Source of the DNA: MAG-121220-bin8 sp964433845
GTDB lineage: Bacteria; Bacteroidota; Bacteroidia; Flavobacteriales; Flavobacteriaceae
Assembly: GCA_964433845.1 (NCBI GenBank)
Contig: CAYSTA010000001.1
Coordinates: forward strand, 124,001 to 188,000
Direction: 5' to 3'
Length of the DNA: 64,000 nucleotides
Numbering within the stretch: position 1 is the stretch's first letter; each line of letters opens with the position of its first letter. A program made the translations under genes and the position numbers. Positions 33,229 to 44,200 of the stretch are shown here, piece after piece. The notes under the pieces were generated by a model. It worked only from the letters and a program-made list of their open reading frames with translations, was not told where the DNA came from and searched no databases.

Positions 33229-33377
33229 ATCATTAATAATTGGATGCAAATTTAATTCTTTTTTACAAATTTGCAACTAAACTTAACTTATTTAAAAAAG
33301 TGAATTTGTTTAAAAATGAAGATTAATAAATTCTAACTACTTTTGCACCTATAATTAATAACCTAAAATTTAATTAA

Positions 33378-33890
33378 ATGGAAGAAATTACAACAAAAAA
33401 ATATATGATAGAGTACGGTACTTGGACAGGAATTATTCTTATTTGCTTTGCTATTATGCTATTTTTTTTAGAAGCTCATTATGAAAATAGTACATCAACA
33501 CAAATAATTAATGCACTTATTCAGTTTTCAGGAATTACAATTGCATGTTTAGCATACAAAAAAGCTAATTCTTCTAAAATTTCTTGGGGAGAAACTAGAA
33601 AAATTGGAAGTGGTGTTTCCCTGATTATAGCTATAATAGCCCTTATTTATACTTATCTTCTTATAAATGTGATTGAACCAGGTTACATGGACAAAGTTTT
33701 AGAAATAAGTTATTATGAAACACTTGAAAAATACCCTGAGGCATTGGCTAATATGGACTTAAATCAATATATCGAAACTGCTAAACCCTATACTTGGTTT
33801 ACCTATCCAGCTATTTTATTTTTTACAATATTATTTGGTTTTATCTATAGTTTAATTTTAGGATTTTTTATAAAAACAAAAAGTGAATAG
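33378..33890 (+). CDS. DUF4199 four-helix membrane protein
   Basis: The 170 residues match the DUF4199 family of Bacteroidota. There are four hydrophobic helices (about 15-29, 39-56, 74-94 and 142-164) and the conserved SWGETRKIGSGVSLI loop. Between helices 3 and 4 lies a hydrophilic stretch with PGYMDKVLEISYYETLEKYP. Function is unknown. In many Flavobacteriia it precedes a GT2 glycosyltransferase gene, as here (2 bp gap), suggesting an envelope-related role by association only. Confidence 0.85.
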   Translation: MEEITTKKYMIEYGTWTGIILICFAIMLFFLEAHYENSTSTQIINALIQFSGITIACLAYKKANSSKISWGETRKIGSGVSLIIAIIALIYTYLLINVIEPGYMDKVLEISYYETLEKYPEALANMDLNQYIETAKPYTWFTYPAILFFTILFGFIYSLILGFFIKTKSE

Positions 33891-33892
33891 AA

Positions 33893-34840
33893 ATGCGTCT
33901 ATCCATTGTTATACCTCTTTATAACGAACAAAATTCTTTAAAAGAGTTAAATGAAACTATTGAAAAGGTGGTTTCAGCTATGGATATTGAATATGAATTA
34001 ATATATATCGATGATGGAAGTAATGACAATTCTTGGAATATTGTCAAAAATCTCGCAAAAGAATCTGATCAAATAAAGGGAATAAAATTCCTTAGAAACT
34101 TCGGAAAATCACAAGCATTATCAGCAGGTTTCAAATCAGCAAAGGGAGATGTAATTATTACAATGGATGCTGACCTTCAAGATGATCCAAATGAAATTCC
34201 TGATCTTTTTAAAGGAATTTATGAAGAAAATTTTGATTTAATTTCAGGCTGGAAAAAGAAAAGATATGATTCATTTATTTTTAAAAATTTTCCATCAAAA
34301 ATATTTAACTGGGCTGCTAGAAAAACTTCAGGAATAAAGCTTAATGATTTTAATTGTGGAATTAAATCTTATAAAAAAGCTGTTGTAAAGGAAATAAAGC
34401 TAACAGGAGGAATGCATAGATATATTCCCGTTTTAGCAAAAAATGCAGGTTTTAAAAATATTTCTCAAAAAATAGTAAAACATCACCCTAGAAAACACGG
34501 AAAAACAAAGTATGGTCCTGATAGATTTATTAAAGGATTTCTTGATCTTATTACCTTATGGTTCATTCATAAATTTGGCAAACGACCAATGCATTTTTTT
34601 GGACTAATAGGGACAATTATGTTATTAATTGGGTTCCTTTTTTCAGTTTATTTGGGGATTGATAAACTATTAATTGAAACCAGTGGAAGATTGATAACTG
34701 AAAGGCCAGAATTTTATATTTCTTTAGCTACTATGATAATGGGATCCCAGTTTTTTCTTGCAGGATTTTTAGGTGAAATCATTTTAAGAAATAAAAAAAT
34801 TAAAAATCAATATATCATTTCTGAAAAAGTTAATGAATGA
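33893..34840 (+). CDS. GT2 family glycosyltransferase, DPM1/GtrB-like
   Basis: The 315-residue membrane enzyme has an N-terminal GT-A domain (RLSIVIPLYNEQNSLKEL, YIDDGSNDNSW, TMDADLQDDPNEIP with the metal-binding DAD) and two C-terminal transmembrane helices (about 236-256 and 275-297). This is the plan of polyprenyl-phosphate sugar transferases such as GtrB and ArnC, which load a sugar from a nucleotide donor onto a lipid carrier. The sugar is unknown. It overlaps the phosphosugar mutase gene by 4 bp and so is translationally coupled to a likely donor-sugar enzyme. Confidence 0.92.
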   Translation: MRLSIVIPLYNEQNSLKELNETIEKVVSAMDIEYELIYIDDGSNDNSWNIVKNLAKESDQIKGIKFLRNFGKSQALSAGFKSAKGDVIITMDADLQDDPNEIPDLFKGIYEENFDLISGWKKKRYDSFIFKNFPSKIFNWAARKTSGIKLNDFNCGIKSYKKAVVKEIKLTGGMHRYIPVLAKNAGFKNISQKIVKHHPRKHGKTKYGPDRFIKGFLDLITLWFIHKFGKRPMHFFGLIGTIMLLIGFLFSVYLGIDKLLIETSGRLITERPEFYISLATMIMGSQFFLAGFLGEIILRNKKIKNQYIISEKVNE

Positions 34841-36543
34841 GTGAATTAAATATAATTGAAGAAAATTATAAATCTTGGACTAAATCACCTTTTGATAAAA
34901 AAACGATATCTAAAATAATAAAGCTTAAAATAAATAACCTTGAAGATTTTAAGGATTCCTTCTACAAAGATTTAAGCTTTGGTACTGGTGGAATGAGAGG
35001 AGTTATTGGTTTGGGACCAAATCGAGTGAATAAGTATACTTTTGGAAGAAATACACAAGGAATTTCAACATATATAAGAAATAATTATAAGAATGAAATG
35101 CCATCTGTAGTTATAGCTTATGATTGTAGAAATCAAAGTGAATATTTGGCTAATAAGGTAGCTGAAATTTTTAGTGCTAATGGAATTAAGGTTTTTTTAT
35201 TTAGTTCCATTAAACCAACCCCAGAACTCTCATATGCATTAGTTAAATTAAAATGTATTTGCGGGATAGTTTTAACAGCTTCGCACAATCCTCCGGAATA
35301 TAACGGCTACAAAGTATATTGGGAAGATGGGGGGCAAATTGTTCCTCCAATTGATATGAATTTAATTTCAGAAATAAATAATACAAAATACTCAGAAATA
35401 AATTTTAAAAAGAATGATCAATTTATTGAATTGATTGATAAAGAAATAGATGATTTATTTGTTGCAGACTCTATTAAAAATGGTAAAATAGGGATTTCTA
35501 AAAGAGAAGATTATAAAATTGTTTTTACCCCATTGCATGGAACCTCATACTTAATTGGGCCTAGAGTTTTGAAAGAAGCTGGGTATACTAATTTAAAAAT
35601 TGTAAAAGAACAAGCCATACCAGATGGAAATTTTCCTACTATAAAATCACCAAACCCAGAAGAAAAAGAAGCTTTAGAAATGGCATTAAGTCTAGCAAAG
35701 GTTAATAATTCTGACATATTTATTGGAACAGATCCTGATGCAGACAGGCTTGGTATAGGAGTAAAGGATGATACTGGTAATTATATCACTTTGAACGGAA
35801 ATCAAATCATGGTCATTTTAACAGAATATTTATTAAGTAAGAAAAATGTAAATAAATCATGTTTCATTGGATCAACGATTGTTTCTACTCCAATGATAAA
35901 AAAGTTAGCAAAATATCACGATGTAGATATTAAAATGGGACTTACAGGTTTTAAATGGATAGCAAAAATGATTAAGGATTTTCCTAATCAAAAATTTATT
36001 GGAGGAGGTGAAGAAAGTTATGGATACCTAGTTGGGGATTTTGTTAGAGACAAAGATGCCATTACGAGCACTTTATTAGCCTGTGAGTTAGGTTCAGAAT
36101 GTAAAAGTAATGGGGGAAATATATATGATTATTTAATAGATTGCTATGTAAAATATGGTTTTTTTATGGAAAGATTAATTTCAATTGAAAAAAAAGGAAT
36201 TAAAGGGTCAAAAGAAATAAAATTAATTATGGATAAGTTGAGAAATAGTCAAATTAATGAGTTGGCAGGAAGTGAATTAAAATTAATTCAAGATTTTGAA
36301 AATTCAAAAGAAACCAATTTTTTAACCGGGGAAAAATCTATTTTAGAATTTCCTAAATCTAATGTTTTGATTTTTGAATCTAAAGATGGCACGAGAGTTG
36401 CAGCTAGACCTAGTGGAACAGAACCTAAAATAAAGTTTTACTTTAGTGTTAATATGAAATTAGAATCTAGGAAAATGTTTAAAAAATCAAATATTATCCT
36501 TGGAAAGAAAATGGATAAACTAGTATCGGAATTTAATTTTTAA
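34837..36543 (+). CDS. Phospho-sugar mutase (phosphoglucomutase/phosphomannomutase)
   Basis: The 568-residue alpha-D-phosphohexomutase moves phosphate between C1 and C6 of glucose or mannose. The phosphoserine motif TASHNPPEYNGYKVYW has the active Ser149. The magnesium loop is GTDPDADRLGIG, the sugar-binding loop is GGGEESYGYLVGD and the C-terminal phosphate-binding loop is RPSGTEPKIKFY. The length suggests the long PGM2-like type. It sits between a glycosyltransferase (4 bp overlap) and an ABC exporter, consistent with supplying sugar phosphates for envelope glycans. Confidence 0.94.
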   Translation: MSELNIIEENYKSWTKSPFDKKTISKIIKLKINNLEDFKDSFYKDLSFGTGGMRGVIGLGPNRVNKYTFGRNTQGISTYIRNNYKNEMPSVVIAYDCRNQSEYLANKVAEIFSANGIKVFLFSSIKPTPELSYALVKLKCICGIVLTASHNPPEYNGYKVYWEDGGQIVPPIDMNLISEINNTKYSEINFKKNDQFIELIDKEIDDLFVADSIKNGKIGISKREDYKIVFTPLHGTSYLIGPRVLKEAGYTNLKIVKEQAIPDGNFPTIKSPNPEEKEALEMALSLAKVNNSDIFIGTDPDADRLGIGVKDDTGNYITLNGNQIMVILTEYLLSKKNVNKSCFIGSTIVSTPMIKKLAKYHDVDIKMGLTGFKWIAKMIKDFPNQKFIGGGEESYGYLVGDFVRDKDAITSTLLACELGSECKSNGGNIYDYLIDCYVKYGFFMERLISIEKKGIKGSKEIKLIMDKLRNSQINELAGSELKLIQDFENSKETNFLTGEKSILEFPKSNVLIFESKDGTRVAARPSGTEPKIKFYFSVNMKLESRKMFKKSNIILGKKMDKLVSEFNF

Positions 36544-36545
36544 AT

Positions 36546-38369
36546 ATGACTTATTTTAATAAAATTTTTAAATTCGCCATCCCCTATTCAAAATACATTT
36601 TTCTTAATATTTTTTTCAATATTCTTTATGCTATTTTTAGTGCCTTATCATTTCTTTCATTAATGCCAATGTTAGAAGTCTTGTTTGGTGACTCAAATAG
36701 AAACTATAAGAAACCAGAGTTTGATGGTTTATCTAATTTTGGCAATAACCTAGAAGAATGGCTTAACTTCCAAGTTAGCACCTTTGCAGGTGATGATCCC
36801 AAAAAAGCATTAATGTTTGTTATTTTAACAATCATAGTTCTATTTTTTCTAAAAAACTTTTTCAACTATATCGCAATGTTTTTCATTACATTTCTAAGAA
36901 ATGGAGTATTAAAAGATCTCCGACAGAGTGTATATGAAAAGATTATTGATTTACCTCTTCCATATTTCTCTGAAAAGAAAAAAGGTGATGTAATTTCAAG
37001 AATCACAGCTGATGTGCTTGAAATTCAAAACTCATTTCTTTCTGTATTAGAATTAATAGTTAGAGAACCTCTAACTATTTTCTTTACAATTTTGGCAATG
37101 TTTCTTATTAGTTTTGAACTAACTGCTTTTGTACTATTTTTTATACCATTATCAGGTTTTATAATTTCTCTAATTGGAAAATCGCTAAAGCCAACATCAA
37201 ATTTAGTTCAAGCTGAACAAGCAGAAATATTATCTATTACTGAAGAAACATTACAAGGGTTAAAAATTATAAAAGGATTTATAGCTGAATTATTTTTTAT
37301 TAATAGATTTCAAAAAACTAATGATAAATTTTATAATTATTCAAATAAATTAATTAATCGTCAAAATTTAGCAAGTCCATTAAGTGAGTTCCTAGGAATT
37401 TCCGTTATTGGTGTTCTTCTTTGGTATGGAGGCCAATTAGTATTAGTTGACCTTCAATTAAAGCCAGCAGCTTTTTTGACTTATATGGGACTGGCATATG
37501 GGGTTTTAACTCCAGCCAAAGCAATTAGTAAAGCATCTTATTCAATTAAAAAGGGTAATGCAGCAGCAGAAAGAGTTCTTGAAATTTTAGAATCTGAATC
37601 TACAATTAAAGAGATAAAAAATCCTATTAAAAAAGATACATTTGAAAATGAACTAAATTTTAAAAATGTTTCTTTTAAATATGATAAAGAGGTAGTGCTA
37701 AAAAGCTTGTCCTTCAAAATTAAAAAGGGGCAAACTATTGCAATTGTAGGACAATCTGGTAGTGGAAAGTCGACAATTGCTAATTTAATACCAAGATTTT
37801 ATGATGCAACTGAAGGTGAAATTGAAATTGACGGAATTAACATCAAAAATTTATTAAAAAAAGATCTTAGAGATCTAATAGGAATAGTGACACAAGATTC
37901 TATACTATTTAATGATTCTATAGCAAATAATATTACTTTATCTGATTCTTCGGTAAATACCAATCAAATTATTGAAGCCACTAAAATTGCTAATGCTTAT
38001 GAATTTATAGAAAAAATTGGCAACAAACTTGATTCTAATGTTGGTGATAGTGGAGGTAAATTATCTGGTGGACAAAAACAACGAATCTCTATAGCAAGAG
38101 CTGTTTTAAATAATCCTCCAATTATGATTTTAGATGAAGCTACTTCTTCACTTGATTCAGAATCAGAAAAACTAGTTCAGGATGCTCTGGATAATTTAAT
38201 GAAAAACAGAACATCAATAATAATAGCTCATAGGTTATCAACTATTCAAAATGCTGATTTAATTTTAGTTATGGACCATGGGGAAATCGTAGAATTAGGT
38301 AAGCATGAAGAATTAATTAAAGTTAATGGTATTTATTCCAAATTAATAAAGCTACAGTCCTTTAATTAA
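36546..38369 (+). CDS. MsbA-like ABC exporter (fused permease and ATPase)
   Basis: The 607-residue half transporter has a type I exporter membrane domain of six helices (residues about 15-330). The nucleotide-binding domain follows, with Walker A VGQSGSGKST (401-410), signature LSGGQKQRISIARA, Walker B IMILDEATSSLDSESE and the H-loop IIAHRLSTI. It most resembles MsbA and related lipid or drug exporters. The envelope-glycan neighbours (glycosyltransferase and mutase, 2 bp upstream) favour lipid A or glycolipid flipping, but this is inference. Confidence 0.92.
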   Translation: MTYFNKIFKFAIPYSKYIFLNIFFNILYAIFSALSFLSLMPMLEVLFGDSNRNYKKPEFDGLSNFGNNLEEWLNFQVSTFAGDDPKKALMFVILTIIVLFFLKNFFNYIAMFFITFLRNGVLKDLRQSVYEKIIDLPLPYFSEKKKGDVISRITADVLEIQNSFLSVLELIVREPLTIFFTILAMFLISFELTAFVLFFIPLSGFIISLIGKSLKPTSNLVQAEQAEILSITEETLQGLKIIKGFIAELFFINRFQKTNDKFYNYSNKLINRQNLASPLSEFLGISVIGVLLWYGGQLVLVDLQLKPAAFLTYMGLAYGVLTPAKAISKASYSIKKGNAAAERVLEILESESTIKEIKNPIKKDTFENELNFKNVSFKYDKEVVLKSLSFKIKKGQTIAIVGQSGSGKSTIANLIPRFYDATEGEIEIDGINIKNLLKKDLRDLIGIVTQDSILFNDSIANNITLSDSSVNTNQIIEATKIANAYEFIEKIGNKLDSNVGDSGGKLSGGQKQRISIARAVLNNPPIMILDEATSSLDSESEKLVQDALDNLMKNRTSIIIAHRLSTIQNADLILVMDHGEIVELGKHEELIKVNGIYSKLIKLQSFN

Positions 38370-38405
38370 ACTTATTCTATATGGAGTTGTCTTAATTACT
38401 AAAAT

Positions 38406-38966
38406 ATGCAATTGAAAAATGAGTTTAAATTTATTGAAGACTTAAAAAATAAAGAGACTCAAAATAAGGCATTTGAATCTTTATTAAATCAATACAAAGA
38501 ACCTTTGTATTGGCATATAAGAAAAATAGTTTTAAACCATGATGATGCTGATGATGTATTACAAAATACTTTTGTTAAAATTTTTAAAGGAATAAAAAAA
38601 TTTAAAGGAGAAAGTAAACTCTATACTTGGATGTACAGAATAGCTACTAATGAATCATTAAATTTTTTAAAACTTAAAGCCAAAAAATACTTTAATAGTT
38701 CTGAGGAAATGATGACTTTTATAGTTAAAAACCTTAAAGATGACCCATTCTTTGATGGAGATGACCTTCAGCATAAATTACAAGTTATTATATCTAAGCT
38801 TCCTCAAAAACAAAAATTAGTTTTTCAAATGAAGTATGAACAAAACATGAAATTCAAAGATATATCTGAAATTTTAGGAACCTCTATTGGTGCATTAAAG
38901 GCTTCGTATCATATCGCTGTAAATAAAATAAAAAAAGAAATTAATGAAATTCAAACCTTTTTGTAA
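38406..38966 (+). CDS. ECF-family RNA polymerase sigma factor
   Basis: The 186-residue sigma factor has region 2 (YWHIRKIVLNHDDADDVLQN, then FVKIFKGIKKFKGESKLYTW and MYRIATNESLNFLK) and region 4 with a helix-turn-helix (LPQKQKLVFQMKYEQNMKFK, ISEILGTSIGALKASYHIAV). Regions 1.1 and 3 are absent, as in ECF sigma factors. It heads a three-gene unit with a membrane protein and a small exported protein, the classic arrangement of sigma, anti-sigma and periplasmic sensor. The target promoters cannot be inferred here. Confidence 0.94.
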   Translation: MQLKNEFKFIEDLKNKETQNKAFESLLNQYKEPLYWHIRKIVLNHDDADDVLQNTFVKIFKGIKKFKGESKLYTWMYRIATNESLNFLKLKAKKYFNSSEEMMTFIVKNLKDDPFFDGDDLQHKLQVIISKLPQKQKLVFQMKYEQNMKFKDISEILGTSIGALKASYHIAVNKIKKEINEIQTFL

Positions 38967-38985
38967 TGTAATTGTCTATATATAA

Positions 38986-39456
38986 ATGGATTACAATAAT
39001 AACATACCAATTAATAAAAAAAGATTCATAACTCCTAAAGGATTTTTTGAAAGCATTCAGTATGAAAATGTTTCAGAAAATAAAATAAAATTTAAAGGAT
39101 TTATAGTTCCAAAAAATTATTTTTCATCAATAGATAAACAACAAATATTTAATAGAATATATATTAATAAAATAAAATATCTTAAAACTAATTTTTATAA
39201 AGTAGCCTCTTTAGCTGCCATTTTTATTTGTCTATTTTATCTTTTAAATTATTCTGAAGTGGATAGTTATGATATTAATTCTAATGATGTAATTAACTAT
39301 GTAAATGAAGATTTTATTATGCTAACCAACTCTGAATACTCCGAATTATTAGATTCAAATGATATAAATTATACTAATTTGATAACTTATAGTGATATTG
39401 AAAACTACTTTATAGAAACATCTAATATAGATGTAGAAAATTTAATTATTGAATAA
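38986..39456 (+). CDS. Single-pass membrane protein, probable anti-sigma factor
   Basis: The 156-residue protein has an N-terminal cytosolic part of about 68 residues, one transmembrane helix at 71-89 and an acidic C-terminal domain (about 90-156) that would lie in the periplasm. The cytosolic part carries two copies of a short motif, ITPKGFFESI (15-24) and IVPKNYFSSI (40-49), resembling the PxxYF elements seen in flavobacterial anti-sigma-like proteins. Function is inferred from position between the sigma factor and the sensor gene and from the topology. No ASD domain of classical anti-sigma factors is recognisable. Confidence 0.65.
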   Translation: MDYNNNIPINKKRFITPKGFFESIQYENVSENKIKFKGFIVPKNYFSSIDKQQIFNRIYINKIKYLKTNFYKVASLAAIFICLFYLLNYSEVDSYDINSNDVINYVNEDFIMLTNSEYSELLDSNDINYTNLITYSDIENYFIETSNIDVENLIIE

Positions 39457-39457
39457 T

Positions 39458-39901
39458 ATGAAAAATATAATATTTTGTTTGTCAGCTTTTTTAATGATAA
39501 ATACTATTTTCTCCCAATCTGAAAGAATGAGCAGGGAAAAAATAGATGCATATAAAAAACTATACTTAACAGATAAGTTAAAATTAAATCCAAGTACAGA
39601 AACTGCTTTCTGGACAGCTTACAAAACATATGAAGACAGTTTATATAAACTTACTAGAGAAAGAAGGCAAAAAATTACAAAAGCAAGAACGGATAATATC
39701 TCTATCTCTGATGAGGAATTTTCTAAAATGATTGATAATTATATGAATTATGAAAAAAGAAAAGTAGAGCTAAGAGGTAAACTGATTTCTGAATTAAAAG
39801 AAGTTATGTCGTTTAGAAAAACTTTTATGCTATTTAGATATGAAGAAGATTTTAGAAGAGAAATGATGGAGAAATTAAGAAAGCAGAGAAAAGAAAAATA
39901 A
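39458..39901 (+). CDS. Periplasmic CpxP/Spy-like sensor of the ECF sigma unit
   Basis: From ATG 39458 the product has 147 residues. A signal peptide (NIIFCLSAFLMINTIFSQ) is followed by a helical, highly charged protein with TDKLKLNPSTETAFWTAYKT and YEKRKVELRGKLISELKE. Flavobacterial homologs are annotated as sensor of ECF-type sigma factor, and the helical layout resembles Spy/CpxP chaperones. A TTG at 39449 would add three residues but overlaps the previous stop. I infer that it senses misfolded envelope proteins and acts on the membrane partner. Confidence 0.75.
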   Translation: MKNIIFCLSAFLMINTIFSQSERMSREKIDAYKKLYLTDKLKLNPSTETAFWTAYKTYEDSLYKLTRERRQKITKARTDNISISDEEFSKMIDNYMNYEKRKVELRGKLISELKEVMSFRKTFMLFRYEEDFRREMMEKLRKQRKEK

Positions 39902-39967
39902 AGTCTTAGAAGAAAATTTTATTATTTAGAGACTCCACTATTATACTATATTTACGCAAATTTTAAT

Positions 39968-41179
39968 ATGCGTCTTCACAGAAATTTAGTTTTGGCAGTA
40001 ATCAAGGTACTTGATGGTGTATTTAACCATGATTTGTATGCTGATAAAAACATAGAAAAAATATTAAAACAAGATAAAAGATGGGGAAGTAGAGATAGAG
40101 GCTTTATAGCTGAAACAAGTTATGAGATTGTTAGATGGAAAAGGCTATATATAAAAATTGCTGAAGTAAAAAAACCATTTGATCATCAAAATTTATGGAG
40201 AATATTTTCTGTTTGGGCTGTATTAAAAGGAATAGATTTGCCTGATTGGAAAGAATTTAAAGAAACACCTAAAAGAAGAATAAAAGGAAAATTTGATAAG
40301 CTTTCTAAAATCAGAAAGTACAGAGAATCTATTCCCGATTGGATTGATGATTTAGCATGTAAAGAAATTGGAGAAAAAACATGGGAAAAAGAAATTTCTG
40401 TTTTAAACAAAATGGCACCTGTAATCTTAAGAACCAACACTTTAAAGAACAACGTTGATCAATTACAAAAAACTTTAGCCTCTGAAAAAATAATTACAAA
40501 TAAAATAAAAGGATATCCAGATGCCTTGAAGTTAATAAAAAGAACCAATTTGTTTAATAAAGATTCTTTTCAAAATGGACTATATGAAATACAAGATGCT
40601 TCATCACAACTTGTTGCTCCATTTTTAGAAATTAAATCAGGAATGAAAATTTGTGACGTTTGTGCAGGAGCAGGGGGTAAAACACTTCATCTGTCATCTT
40701 TAACTAATAATAAAGGTCAAATAATTGCAATGGATATATATAAGCATAAACTTTTTCAGTTAAAAAAAAGAGCTAAAAGAAATGGGGCCTTTAATATAGA
40801 AACTAAATTAATAGAAAATAATAAATCTATAAAGAGGCTTAAAGGTAAAATTGACAGATTACTAATCGACGCACCTTGTTCTGGATTAGGTGTTTTAAGA
40901 AGAAATCCTGATTCAAAATGGAAATTAAAACCTGAATTTTTTGAAAATATAAAAAAACTACAACTGGATCTTTTAACTAAATATTCTTCATTAATAAAGT
41001 CAAATGGAAAAATAGTTTATGCCACATGCTCCATTTTACCTTCAGAAAATGAGCTTCAAATAGAAAAGTTTTTAGAATCACAAGAAGGAAAAAAATTTAA
41101 ATTAGAAGAAGAAAAAAAAATAAGTCCATTAATTTCTGGTTTTGATGGGTTTTACATGGCAAGACTTTCTTTAAAATAA
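39968..41179 (+). CDS. RsmB/NOP-family RNA (cytosine-5) methyltransferase
   Basis: The 403-residue SAM-dependent methyltransferase has an N-terminal NusB-like helical region and a C-terminal Rossmann domain. Visible motifs are VCAGAGGKTLHLSSL (motif I), DAPCSGLGVLRRNPD (motif IV with a catalytic Cys) and YATCSILPSENE (motif VI with the nucleophilic Cys). The family methylates C5 of cytosine in rRNA, such as C967 of 16S rRNA by RsmB. The exact target here is not proven. It stands alone after the sigma cassette. Confidence 0.9.
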   Translation: MRLHRNLVLAVIKVLDGVFNHDLYADKNIEKILKQDKRWGSRDRGFIAETSYEIVRWKRLYIKIAEVKKPFDHQNLWRIFSVWAVLKGIDLPDWKEFKETPKRRIKGKFDKLSKIRKYRESIPDWIDDLACKEIGEKTWEKEISVLNKMAPVILRTNTLKNNVDQLQKTLASEKIITNKIKGYPDALKLIKRTNLFNKDSFQNGLYEIQDASSQLVAPFLEIKSGMKICDVCAGAGGKTLHLSSLTNNKGQIIAMDIYKHKLFQLKKRAKRNGAFNIETKLIENNKSIKRLKGKIDRLLIDAPCSGLGVLRRNPDSKWKLKPEFFENIKKLQLDLLTKYSSLIKSNGKIVYATCSILPSENELQIEKFLESQEGKKFKLEEEKKISPLISGFDGFYMARLSLK

Positions 41180-41287
41180 ACATGTTAATAAGTATTTTAA
41201 AATCGTTATTTAAATTTAATTTTTACGATATCTATTTTGGTTTTTTTCTTATAAATTTGAATAAATTTTAAAATTTCTTAGTCCTTA

Positions 41288-44200
41288 ATGGTTCTTTTCT
41301 TTAAAGACAAAAACGAATTAATATACTCAGTAGATTCAGTTGAAGGCTTAGACTTAAAAAACATCTCCAAATTAGAATGGTTATTTGTTGCAACTTATTT
41401 AAAGGACTGTAAAGTTGTTCCTAAAAAATATTTAGGCCCAAAAAAGACAATGATTTCACCATGGAGTACTAATGCAGTTGAAATTACTCAGAATATGGGA
41501 GTAAATGGTTTAAAAAGAATTGAAGTATTTGAATTATTAAAAAGTAATCCTAAAAAGTTTGATCCAATGCTTTTTGAGATTTATAGTCAATTAGATCAAG
41601 AAATTTTTAAAAACTCAATAATTCCAGATCCTCTTATAGAGATTGATGATATAGCAAGTTATAATGAAAAAGAAGGGTTGGCATTAAGTGAAGAAGAAAT
41701 AATTTATTTAGAGTTTTTGTCCAAAAAGATTAAAAGAAAATTAACAGATTCTGAAGTTTTTGGTTTTTCTCAAGTAAATTCTGAACATTGTAGACATAAA
41801 ATTTTCAATGGAAAATTCATCATTGACGGTAAAGAAAAAGATTTATCCCTTTTTAAATTAATTAAAAAAACCTCAAAATTAAATCCAAATGAGATTGTTT
41901 CTGCTTATAAGGATAATGTTGCATTTGTTGAAGGCCCAAACGTAGAACAGTTTGCTCCTAAAAACCCTGAAATACCCTCCTATTTTGAAAAAACAAATTT
42001 TAAATCTGTTATTTCTTTAAAAGCAGAAACTCATAACTTTCCAACTACTGTAGAACCTTTTAATGGTGCTGCAACAGGATCAGGTGGAGAAATTAGAGAT
42101 AGATTAGCTGGTGGAAAAGGATCTCTTCCACTAGCAGGTACTGCAGTATATATGACATCTTACCCACGTATCGATAAAAAAAGATCTTGGGTAAATAATC
42201 CTAGAAAATGGCTTTATCAAACTCCTTTAGATATATTAATTAAAGCTTCTAATGGAGCTTCTGATTTTGGAAATAAATTTGGACAGCCACTAATTTCAGG
42301 ATCAGTTTTTACATTTGAGCATAACTCTGATAATTTAAATCTAGGATATGATAAAGTTATTATGCTTGCTGGCGGAATTGGTTTTGGAAAAAAGGATCAA
42401 AGTTTAAAAGATACTCCTAATGAAAATGACACTATTGTAGTTTTAGGAGGAGATAATTATAGGATTGGTATGGGTGGAGCAGCAGTTTCTTCAACAGAAA
42501 CTGGTAAATACAGCTCTGGAATAGAACTAAATGCAGTTCAGAGGTCAAATCCTGAAATGCAAAAAAGAGTTGCAAATACTATTAGGGCTTTTGTAGAATC
42601 TGAGAAAAATTCTATTATTTCTATTCATGATCATGGAGCTGGAGGACATCTAAATTGTCTTTCAGAACTTGTTGAAAAAACAGGAGGAGTTATAGATTTA
42701 GACTGTCTTCCAATTGGTGACAACACCCTTTCATTTAAAGAAATAATTGGAAATGAATCCCAAGAAAGGATGGGGCTTATTATATCAGAAAAAAATTATA
42801 AAAATTTAAAAAAAATTGCAGATAGAGAAAAAGCACCATGCTATAAAGTTGGAAAAGTAAAAAATGACAAAAAATTTGTTATACATTCTAGTTCCTTAAA
42901 AACATCTCCAATAAACCTTTCTTTATCTGATTTTTTTGGAAATTCTCCTCAAACTATAATGAAGGATTCTAGGATAAAAACTAATTTTTCAGAACTTAAA
43001 TTTCAATCACACAACTTAAAACAATACTTGACTAATGTTTTAAGTTTAGAATCAGTTGCTTGCAAAGATTGGTTGACTAATAAAGTAGATCGATGCGTGA
43101 CTGGAAAAGTTGCTAAACAACAATGTACTGGGTCTTTGCAACTTCCACTTAATAATTGTGGAGTCATGGCTTTAGATTACTTAGGAATTAATGGGGTTGC
43201 AACATCAATTGGTCATTCTCCATTAGTAGCATTAATTGACCCTGGTGCTGGTTCTAGAAATGCTATTGGAAAGGCATTAACAAATATTATTTGGGCTCCT
43301 TTAGAAAAAGGAATAAAATCTGTTACTCTTTCAGCTAATTGGATGTGGCCATGTAATAATTATGGTGAAGATGCAAGACTTTATGAAGCTGTAGAGGCAT
43401 GCTCAAATTTTGCAATTGAATTAGGAATCAATATACCAACTGGAAAAGATTCTTTATCAATGAAACAAAAATATAAGGATAAAGAAGTTGTATCACCTGG
43501 AACAGTTATTATTTCAGCAGCAGCTAATTGTAATGATATTAGTAAAGTAGTAGAACCGGTGTTTATTAATAATGAAGATTTTATTTATTATGTTGACTTT
43601 TCAAAAATGAGTTCTAAACTTGGTGGTTCAGCATTTGCTCAAACATTGGGAAAAATTGGATCTGAAGCATCAGATGTTTCAGATGGAACATACTTCAAAA
43701 AAGTTTTTGATGTTTTACAAAATTTCATAAAAGAAGGAATAATAACATCGGGACATGATATTAGCTCAGGAGGTTTAATAACTACATTACTTGAGATGTG
43801 TTTTCCAGAAAATAAAATTGGTGCAGAAATAGATTTGTCTTTTTCTAACGAAAAAGATATTATAAAGTTATTATTTAGTGAAAATATTGGAGTTGTTTTT
43901 CAAGCAAATACAATTATTGACAAAGAACTTAATTTACAAGAAATAACTTTCCATAAGTTAGGTAAAGTAAATAATAGTGGGGTATTGAAAATAATTAAAG
44001 ACAAAGAATCATATGATTTCAATATTGATAAATACAGAGATATTTGGTATAAAACTTCCTATTTATTAGATGTTAATCAAAGTGGAAAAACAAAGGCAAA
44101 AGAAAGATTTAAAAATTTTAAAAAACAACCCCTAAAATTCAAATTTCCAATAAACTTCAATGGAAAGCTAAATAAAATAACTAATAATAAAATTAAAGCA

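Noticed and set aside
41180..41287. Possible riboswitch in the purL leader
   Set aside because: 108 bp, very AT-rich, without the conserved junctions of a purine riboswitch or any stable stem.
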